Assembly (NCBI GenBank): GCA_045640525.1
Contig: JAZUFE010000042.1
Span: 1 to 64,000 of the forward strand
Direction: 5' to 3'
Source of the DNA: JAILLW01 sp045640525
GTDB lineage: Bacteria > Bacillota > Clostridia > Lachnospirales > Lachnospiraceae
DNA: 64,000 nt
Shown: piece by piece, positions 34,739-43,208 of the stretch
Layout: the number at the start of each line of letters is the position of its first letter
Position numbering within the stretch: position 1 is the first letter of the stretch
The notes under the pieces: model-generated
Databases searched by the model: none
Seen by the model: only the letters and a program-made list of their open reading frames with translations
What the model was told of the DNA's origin: nothing
Position numbers and translations under genes: made by a program

Positions 34739-35500
34739 ATGAAGAATATTTGGAAAATGCTGTCCGGCAGGCTTACGTCGGAAGAATTGAATAAACGACC
34801 TTCGTTATATAAGATATTCTATCTTTTGGTTCCAATAGTGATTTACTATTTGGTAACCGATATAACGGAGGTCATTTTATGGTCGGTGGTTAATGTCATT
34901 TTTTCGGGAGCTTCCGAGGAAATGCTAATGGAAGTGTCTAAGTACAGCGGTACTATACAGGGGCTAATATACGGAGCGGGAATTGTAATCAGTGTATTGA
35001 TCTTGAAAACGATGGTTATTAACGAGGTGACCTTCGTACCGGAGAATGAAGAAAAACCAAGGCTTGTTTGGTGGCAGATACTTGTCCTGATAGCTACGGC
35101 AGCAGTTGTTTCGATTGCTCTTAACTGGGGAATTCAGGCTACCGGGATGGTTGATGCGTCGGAATCATTTAAGTCAGTCTATGATTCGCAATACAGTGTG
35201 AACTTCATTTCGGGATTGGTGCTGTATGGTCTGTTGTCACCCACCATGGAGGAAATAATGTTCAGAGGCATTCTGTATAACAGGATGAAGCGTATGTTTC
35301 CGATTCCGTTGTCGATAGTGGTTTCGTCGGTGCTGTTTGGAGTATTTCACGGAAATTTGGTGCAGGGTGTTTACGGAACTTTGATGGGACTTATGATAGT
35401 GCTCTTTTATGAGAAATGGAAGTCTTTTGCGGCTCCCGTTATTGTTCATTCTGTTGCTAATTTAACTATTTATATTTTGAGTTATACATTATGGAAATAA
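34739..35500 (+). CDS. CPBP family intramembrane metalloprotease
   Basis: 253 aa with about eight helices. The family motifs are intact: EEIMFRG (EExxxR), FGVFHGN (FxxxH) and the third conserved His in VIVHSVANL, which together bind the catalytic zinc. Bacterial CPBP proteins (Abi, Rce1-like) act in peptide-pheromone maturation, bacteriocin immunity or membrane-protein turnover. It starts 3 bp after the diguanylate cyclase gene and its end overlaps the helicase gene by 10 bp, so the three are likely one operon. Confidence 0.92.
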   Translation: MKNIWKMLSGRLTSEELNKRPSLYKIFYLLVPIVIYYLVTDITEVILWSVVNVIFSGASEEMLMEVSKYSGTIQGLIYGAGIVISVLILKTMVINEVTFVPENEEKPRLVWWQILVLIATAAVVSIALNWGIQATGMVDASESFKSVYDSQYSVNFISGLVLYGLLSPTMEEIMFRGILYNRMKRMFPIPLSIVVSSVLFGVFHGNLVQGVYGTLMGLMIVLFYEKWKSFAAPVIVHSVANLTIYILSYTLWK

Positions 35501-37902
35501 GAACGTCGGTACGGAATCTGGTAGAATTCATACTAAGATCCGGCGATATTGACAATTCAAAGGCTTCATCAAAAAATGATGCAATGCTTGAAGGAGGGCG
35601 TATTCACCGCATGATACAGCGGAGAATGGGCCCTAATTATTTTGCCGAGGTATCATTGACGCACGTTATTAATACCGATAAATACGACATTGTAATAGAA
35701 GGCAGAGCCGATGGGATTATTTTTGAATCGCAGGGAGATATTTCGGCAATTCCGCTTCTGGGTGAGAGCGCAGAAGCACTTGCCTCAATTGATAGTTCTA
35801 TATCCGTTACCATAGATGAGATTAAGAGCACACATCGCGATGTGGCCAAAATGAAAGCGGAAGAGCCCGTTCATTTGGCACAAGCTAAGTGCTACGCATA
35901 TATGTATGCGGTTGAAAATGGTCTGAAAAATATTAAGGTCCGTATGACCTATTGCAATATTGCAACGGAAGAAATTCGGTATTTTCATTATGATTATGAA
36001 TTTGGAGAATTGTCGGATTGGTTTGAAAGTGTTATTCGTGAGTATCAAAAATGGGCTGATTTTCAATATGAATGGCGTAACAGGCGTCAATTGTCCATAC
36101 ACGAAACAGAATTTCCGTTTGAATATCGCGAAGGTCAAAGGGATTTAGTTAAATATGTCTATCAGACTATTTATCACAGACGCAAATTGTTTATTGAGGC
36201 ACCTACGGGCGTGGGAAAAACAATTGCAACTGTTTTTCCTGCTGTTAAAGCCATGGGTGAAAATATGAGTGAGCGCATTTTCTATCTTACGGCCAAAACA
36301 ATTACGAGAACAGTTGCCGAACAAGCGTTATCACTTTTGCGAGAGCAAGGGTTATCTTTTAAATCGGTTACGTTGACCGCTAAAGACAAAATATGTTTCT
36401 TGGATGAAGCCGAATGTAATCCGATTGACTGTGAGTTTGCCAAAGGGCATTTTGACCGCGTAAATGAAGCACTTTACGACATATTGACCACTTCGGACAA
36501 TTTGAGCCGAGAAGAGATTTTGAGATATGCAATAAAATACCGGGTGTGTCCGTTCGAATTCAGTTTGGACATAGCGTTGTTCGCGGACATGGTGATTTGT
36601 GATTACAATTATCTGTTCGATCCGCACGCGTATCTTAGAAGATTCTTTACCGAAGGCGTAAGAGAAGATTATACATTTTTGATAGATGAGGCACATAATC
36701 TGGTGTCACGCGGAAGGGAAATGTATTCGGCTACTTTGGTTAAAGAGGATTTCCTCAAAATGAAGCAGATAACTAAGGATACGGCTCCTAAAATAACCAG
36801 TGCTATCGAAAGTTGTAATAAAGAATTGCTTCGTCTTAAACGGGAATCCGTAACTATTAATATTCTGGCAGAAGAGGAAGAGGCACCGTTTGTGCGCAGA
36901 GTACTGCGACTGTCGGGATTGATAGAGGATTATCTTGAAGACCATGAAGATTCTCCTATCAAAAAGGAATTGTTGGAGTTCTATTTTCAAATATCACATT
37001 TTCTCTTAATTCAGGAAAAACTGGATGAGAAGTATGTTATATTCACTGATTTTGCGGATGATAATTCGTTCTACATCAGGTTGTTCAATGTCGACCCTTC
37101 GAAAAATTTGAAGGATTGCATGCAAAGAGGGCGTGCTACGATACTGTTTTCAGCTACGCTTCTTCCGATTGATTACTTTAAAAATCTTTTGGGAGCAGAG
37201 GATAATGATTATGAAGTTTATGCACATTCCGTATTTGATCCAAAAAACAGAGGATTGTTCATTGCCAATGATGTAACGAGCAAATATACAAGGAGAAATG
37301 TGACGGAATTTGAAAATATAGCACGTTACATACATGATATTGTTGAGTGCAAAATGGGTAACTATATGGTGTTTTTCCCGTCTTTTGCTTTCATGAAGAA
37401 TGTTTACGAAACTTACACTGATATGTATGGCGAGGAAGGAATCCTCGTACAGGGAGCTTCCATGAAAGAGGCCGAGCGAGAAGAGTTTTTGGAGAATTTC
37501 GAAAAGGATTCTCAAAGGACTGTAATAGGTATGTGCGTGTTGGGCGGAATATTTGCCGAGGGAATTGATCTAAAAGAAGACAGATTAATCGGTGCGATAA
37601 TTATTGGCACCGGATTACCGATGGTTTGCCATGAAAGAGATATTCTTAAAAGGCATTTTGACGAGGATGGTTTCAACGGCTATGACTACGCATATAAATT
37701 CCCGGGACTGAATAAGGTGCTGCAGGCTGCGGGACGTGTTATACGAACTGCTCAGGATGTGGGTATAGTAGTGCTGCTGGACGAAAGATTCTTGGAGACT
37801 CATTACCTTCGAATGTTTCCGCGAGAGTGGTCTGACTATAAAATAGTTTCTGTTAATTCAGTCAGTAATGCGGTAAGGGGATTTTGGGATAAAATACAGT
37901 AA
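35491..37902 (+). CDS. PD-(D/E)XK nuclease fused to XPD/DinG-type Fe-S helicase
   Basis: 803 aa. Residues 1-200 form a Cas4/RecB-like nuclease: EGRADG (Asp74), IDEIKST (Glu110, Lys112) and QAKCY (Gln131-Tyr135). From about 210 it is a superfamily 2 helicase: Walker A EAPTGVGKT (236-244), four cysteines for an Fe-S cluster (302, 309, 314, 353), DEAH (399-402) and a C-terminal QAAGRVIR motif VI. XPD/DinG helicases unwind 5'-3' at forks, R-loops or lesions; the attached nuclease suggests end or flap processing in DNA repair. It overlaps the CPBP gene by 10 bp. The region downstream holds DnaA boxes. Confidence 0.92.
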   Translation: MEIRTSVRNLVEFILRSGDIDNSKASSKNDAMLEGGRIHRMIQRRMGPNYFAEVSLTHVINTDKYDIVIEGRADGIIFESQGDISAIPLLGESAEALASIDSSISVTIDEIKSTHRDVAKMKAEEPVHLAQAKCYAYMYAVENGLKNIKVRMTYCNIATEEIRYFHYDYEFGELSDWFESVIREYQKWADFQYEWRNRRQLSIHETEFPFEYREGQRDLVKYVYQTIYHRRKLFIEAPTGVGKTIATVFPAVKAMGENMSERIFYLTAKTITRTVAEQALSLLREQGLSFKSVTLTAKDKICFLDEAECNPIDCEFAKGHFDRVNEALYDILTTSDNLSREEILRYAIKYRVCPFEFSLDIALFADMVICDYNYLFDPHAYLRRFFTEGVREDYTFLIDEAHNLVSRGREMYSATLVKEDFLKMKQITKDTAPKITSAIESCNKELLRLKRESVTINILAEEEEAPFVRRVLRLSGLIEDYLEDHEDSPIKKELLEFYFQISHFLLIQEKLDEKYVIFTDFADDNSFYIRLFNVDPSKNLKDCMQRGRATILFSATLLPIDYFKNLLGAEDNDYEVYAHSVFDPKNRGLFIANDVTSKYTRRNVTEFENIARYIHDIVECKMGNYMVFFPSFAFMKNVYETYTDMYGEEGILVQGASMKEAEREEFLENFEKDSQRTVIGMCVLGGIFAEGIDLKEDRLIGAIIIGTGLPMVCHERDILKRHFDEDGFNGYDYAYKFPGLNKVLQAAGRVIRTAQDVGIVVLLDERFLETHYLRMFPREWSDYKIVSVNSVSNAVRGFWDKIQ

Positions 37903-37935
37903 TTTTGCAAGAAAACTGTGTACTGACATTCAAAA

Positions 37936-38132
37936 TGACACGTGTTTATTCATTAATGACACACGTGTCATTGTGGATAACTTGGTGGATTAAGTGTATT
38001 TCTTATTGATAATACGTGTGTAAACCAAAAAAATCTGTTTGAATTGTTTGCAAGATGAATGATTGTATACACAATTTTATGCAATTTGGACGTATACACA
38101 TGTGGATAAGTATAAACTATGTTGTATCCACA
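37936..38132. promoter_or_regulatory. DnaA-box cluster with palindromes in a convergent intergenic gap
   Basis: Two perfect DnaA boxes TGTGGATAA (37972-37980, 38101-38109) and one near-perfect on the other strand, GTATCCACA (38124-38132), lie in 161 bp of AT-rich DNA between two convergent genes. Next to the first box are TGACACGTGT (37936-37945) and the inverted repeat TGACAC-AC-GTGTCA (37957-37970); GTATACACA occurs twice (about 38072 and 38092). No dnaA, dnaN or rep gene is adjacent. It may titrate or reload DnaA (datA- or DARS-like); a second origin is less likely. Confidence 0.55.
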
Positions 38133-38173
38133 TTTGACCAGTTTAGTCAAAAACCAAGGAAACTCTGTATTTA

Positions 38174-39346
38174 TCAGTATTCCTTGTTGTTTTGCTTTTG
38201 CACCTTAATCCGATACATATCTTGATCGGCAAGATTCATAAGTTCAACTACGGTGGCAGTATCATAAGCATATTCTGTATGCCCCATGCTTATACTGAGC
38301 TTATAAGGTGTCTTTCCGGAAGCGTTAAGAATTCTTATTCTGCTTTCGATGAAACTCATTACGGATTCGATGTGGTCTTCTTCGAAGAATTCGCACAGAA
38401 CAATGAATTCGTCATCACCGAAACGAATCGGGCGGAAATACCCATTAATTTCCGAATTTCTTGATAAATCCTCAAGAATTTTCGAAAGCCTTATTAAGGC
38501 ATCATCACCTGTATCTTTACCGTAAGAATCATTAATCAGTCTCAAACCGTCAATATCAATTAAAAGAATACGCTCAATTGAAGATTTGCGATTGTCAATC
38601 GAACTTTGCAATTTTTGAATGTGGTTTTCATAGAACCAGTTTCTGTTATAGAGCATGGTCATTTTGTCGACCATCACCTGTGAATCCAGAATTGCAAGAT
38701 ACATAATGGTGAATCCTACTGTGACTCCGAATGGAACCAAAGGATAGTCGGGAAGCCAAATTTGCAAAGTGCTTGCGGCAATTACCAAGATGGGAATCGT
38801 CGTACACGAAGAATAGAGCTTTCTAAAAGGCTGATTTTCCTTCTTGGCCGAATTGTAGAGCGAATATACAATTGAGAATACCAAATAGCCAAAAACGATG
38901 AAGATTTGGCATAAATACAAATCGCCACGATGGTAGGCTCCGTTTTCGTCCAAATAGTAAATCCATTCGGTAAATGGCGAGTTGACACTCATTATCAGTA
39001 ATATAACGGCCGGAATTGCCGCTATTCCCCAAAAAAGTTTGCTTTTGGAGGAGTTTCGATTCTGAACTTCAGAACAGTAAATCACCCAGAACATTGCAGC
39101 GAAGCCGGAAATCGAAAAATACATGGAATTGATTATGTAGTTAAATTCATTTCCGACATCTATTGCTCCTGCATCGATAAGTTTCCACAGAAAATCACAA
39201 GTAAAGAAAAGAATATACATCACTGCCGAGTAGGACATAAGTCGATGCTTTCTTTTTAAATAAATGTTAGATCGCATTTTTATAAAAAATACAACCAAAA
39301 TGGATATACATAAGAGATTTAATTCAACATAAAGACCGGCTTGCAT
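38174..39346 (-). CDS. Membrane protein with degenerate GGDEF domain
   Basis: 390 aa from the ATG at 39346 (AAAGGGGG 8-15 nt upstream; a longer frame to 39409 lacks a ribosome site). Seven or so helices fill the first about 220 residues, a plan like the 7TM/histidine-kinase N-terminal sensor domains. The GGDEF domain follows, but its signature reads FGDDEF: the first Gly aligns while the second is Asp, and the usual LTGLYNR is MTMLYNR. DIDGLRLINDSYG and the C-terminal DQDMYRIK are kept. It may bind GTP or c-di-GMP rather than make it. Confidence 0.85.
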   Translation of the reverse strand: MQAGLYVELNLLCISILVVFFIKMRSNIYLKRKHRLMSYSAVMYILFFTCDFLWKLIDAGAIDVGNEFNYIINSMYFSISGFAAMFWVIYCSEVQNRNSSKSKLFWGIAAIPAVILLIMSVNSPFTEWIYYLDENGAYHRGDLYLCQIFIVFGYLVFSIVYSLYNSAKKENQPFRKLYSSCTTIPILVIAASTLQIWLPDYPLVPFGVTVGFTIMYLAILDSQVMVDKMTMLYNRNWFYENHIQKLQSSIDNRKSSIERILLIDIDGLRLINDSYGKDTGDDALIRLSKILEDLSRNSEINGYFRPIRFGDDEFIVLCEFFEEDHIESVMSFIESRIRILNASGKTPYKLSISMGHTEYAYDTATVVELMNLADQDMYRIKVQKQNNKEY

Positions 39347-39470
39347 AAGAAGGCCCCCTTTCCCTAATTTATTATATTTGTAAACTCCTGCAGGGGCAAG
39401 TGATTTCATAATCCGGGATTATGAGTCATGCTCAAATCCTTAAAAAATGATTAAATCGCATCAGGATTTA

Positions 39471-39499
39471 TTGACTGCCGTTTTGGGGTGTTCTATGAT
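39471..39499 (+). promoter_or_regulatory. Promoter of the export operon
   Basis: TTGACT (39471-39476), a 17-bp spacer and TATGAT (39494-39499) lie 42 bp before the first ABC gene. It is the best promoter in front of the six-gene operon 39541-48595. Confidence 0.75.
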
Positions 39500-39540
39500 T
39501 GGAAAGGTTGAGATTATAGGTACGAAAGGATTTTTTAGTT

Positions 39541-41283
39541 ATGAAAAGATATTGGAAATATATAAGACCGTATCTTTCTTCATTTATTATCGGTCCGATA
39601 ATGATGATTGTGGAGGTTGTCGGAGAGGTCTTTATGCCGAAGTTGATGGCGAATATTATTGATTACGGCGTGGCAACCAAAGATTACGGATATATTATTG
39701 CACAAGGCGGATTGATGGTGGGAGTGGCTCTCCTTATGCTTCTTGGAGGTGTCGGGGGTGCTTATTTTGCAGCCAAAGCCTGTGTGGGATTTTCTTCCGA
39801 TCTTAGAAAAGATGCTTTTGATAAAATTCAGAAGATGAGTTTCACGTCTTTGGACAAATTCAGTACAGGTTCACTGGTTACCAGACTTACAAACGATACA
39901 ACGCAGGTTCAGAACCTTATTAATATGATGCTTCGAATGATGCTCCGAGCTCCGGGTATGTTAATAGGCGCTCTTATTATGGCAATCGTGATGAATCCTA
40001 AGCTTGCAATGGTATTGCTTGTGGTTATTCCGGTTTTGGTTATTGTTATGATTTTCGTAATCAGAACAGCATTTCCCAGATTTAAGACAATGCAGACCAA
40101 ACTTGATAAACTCAATACCAATATACAGGAAGTATTGATTTCTATTCGCGTTATCAAGTCGTTTGTCCGGGAGGATTACGAGAAAGCCAAATTCGAGGAA
40201 TCCAACTCCAACTTAAAGGCTTCTACATTGAAGGCGTTGAATATACTTATTATTATGATTCCATTAATGTCGCTTTTGATGAATGCAACGACTTTGAGCG
40301 TTGCCTGGTTCGGAGGTAAGCAGATCATTGCAGGAGAGATGGAAGTCGGTAATTTGACGGCTTTTGTTACATATATTGTTCAAATCCTTACTTCTTTACT
40401 GATGGTAGCGTTTATGTTCCTTCAAACCTCACGTGCATTTGCATCATTGAATCGTATACGTGAAGTGCTCGATGAAGAGATTGATATAAATGATGATAAT
40501 GCCAAGTGCAAAGATAAGGTAGTTGAAAACGGAGAAGTAGAATTTAAGGATGTAACCTTCAGATATTTCAAAAACTCCACAGAACCTGTTTTGGATAAGG
40601 TATCGTTGAAGATAGCTGCCGGTACTACGGTTGGTATTATCGGCTCAACGGGTTCGGGTAAGACAACCTTGGTTTCGATGATTCCGAGATTATACGATGC
40701 CGATGAGGGTTCTGTCTATGTTGATGGCGTCGATGTCAAAGATTATTCTTTGTATAACTTGCGTGAAGGAGTCGGAATGGTTCTTCAAAAGAACGTTCTG
40801 TTTTCGGGATCGGTGGAGGAAAACCTGCATTGGGGCGATGAGAGTGCAAGCATGGATGAAATGAGAAAGGCAACGGACTCAGCCTGCGCAACGTCGTTTA
40901 TTGAGAGTATGCCGCAGGGCTACAATTCGGAGCTTGGACAAGGCGGAAGCAATGTTTCCGGCGGTCAAAAGCAAAGACTGTGCATTGCAAGAGCTCTTCT
41001 TAAACGTCCGAAAATACTTATTCTGGATGATTCAACATCAGCGGTTGATACAGCTACGGAAAAGCAGATACGTGAAAGCTTCTATACTACATTGAAAGAT
41101 ACAACCAAAATAATTATAGCTCAGAGAATTTCATCGGTCATTGAGGCCGATATGATAGTGGTCCTTGATGAAGGACAGGTAGTCGGAAAGGGAAGACACG
41201 AAGAATTGATGAGTAACTGTGAGGCATATCGTGAGATATATTATTCACAGATGGAGAAAGAAGATAAGGAGGTAGGTGCGTAA
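39541..41283 (+). CDS. ABC exporter half-transporter, subunit 1
   Basis: 580 aa: six-helix ABC exporter membrane domain (about 1-310) fused to a nucleotide-binding domain. Walker A GSTGSGKTT, signature NVSGGQKQRL and Walker B ILILDDSTSAVD. The residue after the Walker B Asp is Asp rather than the catalytic Glu (LDDS), so this NBD carries the degenerate site of a heterodimeric exporter. The stop overlaps the start of the second subunit by 1 bp. By family, the pair exports drugs, peptides or lipids. Confidence 0.95.
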   Translation: MKRYWKYIRPYLSSFIIGPIMMIVEVVGEVFMPKLMANIIDYGVATKDYGYIIAQGGLMVGVALLMLLGGVGGAYFAAKACVGFSSDLRKDAFDKIQKMSFTSLDKFSTGSLVTRLTNDTTQVQNLINMMLRMMLRAPGMLIGALIMAIVMNPKLAMVLLVVIPVLVIVMIFVIRTAFPRFKTMQTKLDKLNTNIQEVLISIRVIKSFVREDYEKAKFEESNSNLKASTLKALNILIIMIPLMSLLMNATTLSVAWFGGKQIIAGEMEVGNLTAFVTYIVQILTSLLMVAFMFLQTSRAFASLNRIREVLDEEIDINDDNAKCKDKVVENGEVEFKDVTFRYFKNSTEPVLDKVSLKIAAGTTVGIIGSTGSGKTTLVSMIPRLYDADEGSVYVDGVDVKDYSLYNLREGVGMVLQKNVLFSGSVEENLHWGDESASMDEMRKATDSACATSFIESMPQGYNSELGQGGSNVSGGQKQRLCIARALLKRPKILILDDSTSAVDTATEKQIRESFYTTLKDTTKIIIAQRISSVIEADMIVVLDEGQVVGKGRHEELMSNCEAYREIYYSQMEKEDKEVGA

Positions 41284-43175
41284 TGAATCAGCAAAGAGAA
41301 GCATTCCTCCAAAAGAAGTATGAAGAGAAACTGTCGCCCAAATCAATAGAGCAACTGCAGGCGAGCGGCCAAATGACCAAGCGTCACGGACCGGGCAGCG
41401 GCAGAGGCATGAAGGGGGCGAAACCTCAAGATGCCAAGAATACAATCAAAAGACTTTTGGCGTATATTGCCAAGGATAAATGGAAAATAGCGGTTGTATT
41501 TTTTTGCGTAATTGCAGGTACGGTGCTCAATCTTATTGCGGGTTACCTGCTAAGACCCATAGTCAACGATCTGACCGACCCCAACGGAGGCGGATTGCCC
41601 AAACTTGCTCAAGGATTGCTGGTTATGGCGGGTGTGTATATATTGGGTGTTATAGCTACCTATGCACAATCCAGAATCATGATTAAAGTATCGCAGACGG
41701 CAATCCAGCGATTGAGAAATGACTTGTTTACTAAACTGCAGTCACTGCCGGTTAAATATTTTGACATGAATAATAACGGTGATTTAATGAGCCGTTTCAC
41801 CAATGACGTGGATACAATCGGTGAAATGCTTAACTCTACCGTTATACAGCTATTCTCCGGAGCAATTACATTAATAGGTACATTTGGATTGATGCTGTAT
41901 ACCAACTGGATACTCACATTAATAACACTAGTTACTGTACCGCTTATGATGACTGCGATTAAGAAGATATCGAAACGCTCAAGCAAATGCTTCCAAGCAC
42001 AGCAGGCAGCGATAGGAACGCTTAACGGATATATCGAAGAAACCATGGCAGGACAGAAGGTTGTTAAGGTTTTCAACCATGAGGAAGCAGCTAAAGAAGA
42101 GTTTGATTTCTTAAATCACGATTTAAGAAACAAGCAAATTCGTGCACTGTTTTTCGGTGGTATTATGGGACCGGTAATGGGAAACCTTAGCCAGGTATCA
42201 TATGCATTGGTTTCTGCTATAGGAGGTATCCTGTGTGTTGCCAGAGGATTCGATGTCGGTGGGCTTACAATATTTGTCAATTATTCAAGACAGTTTTCAC
42301 AACCCATCAATTCAATGGCAATGCAGGTTAATGTAATATTCTCGGCATTGGCCGGTGCAGAGCGTGTGTTCAAAATAATGGATGAAGAACCGGAAGAGCT
42401 CAATGCGGAGGGCTCTTTGGAGTTGGGCAAGGATTCTCAAATTGAAGGTGCAATTGCCCTTGAAAACGTATCATTCGGATATATCCCGGAGAAGAAGGTT
42501 CTTAAGAATATATCTTTTTATGCCAAGCCCGGACAGAAAATTGCGCTGGTTGGTTCAACGGGTGCCGGTAAGACGACAATTACCAATTTGGTTAACAGAT
42601 TTTATGAAATAGACGAAGGAAATATAACAATTGACGGTATTCCGGTAAGAGACATTTCCAAAGAATCTCTTAGGAAGAATATTGCCATGGTGCTTCAGGA
42701 TACACATTTGTTTACGGGAACAGTCAGAGATAACATTCGTTATGGAAGACTGGATGCTACAGATGAGGAGGTTATTGAAGCAGCTAAAACGGCTTCGGCC
42801 CACAGTTTTATTATGCGACTTGAGAATGGATACGATACAGTTCTTGAAGGCGATGGCGCTAATCTTTCGCAAGGCCAGCGGCAGCTTATAAACATCGCAA
42901 GAGCAGCCATTTCCAAAGCTCCTATATTGATTTTGGACGAGGCGACGTCTTCCGTAGATACCAGAACCGAAAAGCATATTGAACACGGTATGGACAGATT
43001 GATGGCGCAAAGAACGACGTTCGTTATAGCGCATAGGCTTTCAACCGTAAGAAATGCGAATGCAATTATGGTACTTGAAAACGGTGAGATTATTGAAAGA
43101 GGAGATCATGATGATCTTTTGAAACAAAAGGGCAGATATTACGAATTATATACCGGTATGAGCGAACTGAGCTGA
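41283..43175 (+). CDS. ABC exporter half-transporter, subunit 2
   Basis: 630 aa with the same plan as its neighbour plus a basic about 60-residue cytoplasmic N-terminal extension (HGPGSGRGMKGAKP). Walker A GSTGAGKTT, signature NLSQGQRQL and Walker B ILILDEATSSVD with the catalytic Glu, so this subunit holds the active ATP site of the heterodimer. Overlap of start and upstream stop (TAATG) argues for equal synthesis of both subunits. LmrCD/BmrCD-like exporters share this arrangement. Confidence 0.95.
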   Translation: MNQQREAFLQKKYEEKLSPKSIEQLQASGQMTKRHGPGSGRGMKGAKPQDAKNTIKRLLAYIAKDKWKIAVVFFCVIAGTVLNLIAGYLLRPIVNDLTDPNGGGLPKLAQGLLVMAGVYILGVIATYAQSRIMIKVSQTAIQRLRNDLFTKLQSLPVKYFDMNNNGDLMSRFTNDVDTIGEMLNSTVIQLFSGAITLIGTFGLMLYTNWILTLITLVTVPLMMTAIKKISKRSSKCFQAQQAAIGTLNGYIEETMAGQKVVKVFNHEEAAKEEFDFLNHDLRNKQIRALFFGGIMGPVMGNLSQVSYALVSAIGGILCVARGFDVGGLTIFVNYSRQFSQPINSMAMQVNVIFSALAGAERVFKIMDEEPEELNAEGSLELGKDSQIEGAIALENVSFGYIPEKKVLKNISFYAKPGQKIALVGSTGAGKTTITNLVNRFYEIDEGNITIDGIPVRDISKESLRKNIAMVLQDTHLFTGTVRDNIRYGRLDATDEEVIEAAKTASAHSFIMRLENGYDTVLEGDGANLSQGQRQLINIARAAISKAPILILDEATSSVDTRTEKHIEHGMDRLMAQRTTFVIAHRLSTVRNANAIMVLENGEIIERGDHDDLLKQKGRYYELYTGMSELS

Positions 43176-43208
43176 TAGGTGCGCAGTTCCGAATATTGGG
43201 GTGAGTGC

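Noticed and set aside
37936..38132. Main chromosomal origin of replication
   Set aside because: No dnaA, dnaN, gyrase or rpmH genes nearby and the boxes lie between convergent genes; only a DnaA-binding cluster is supported.
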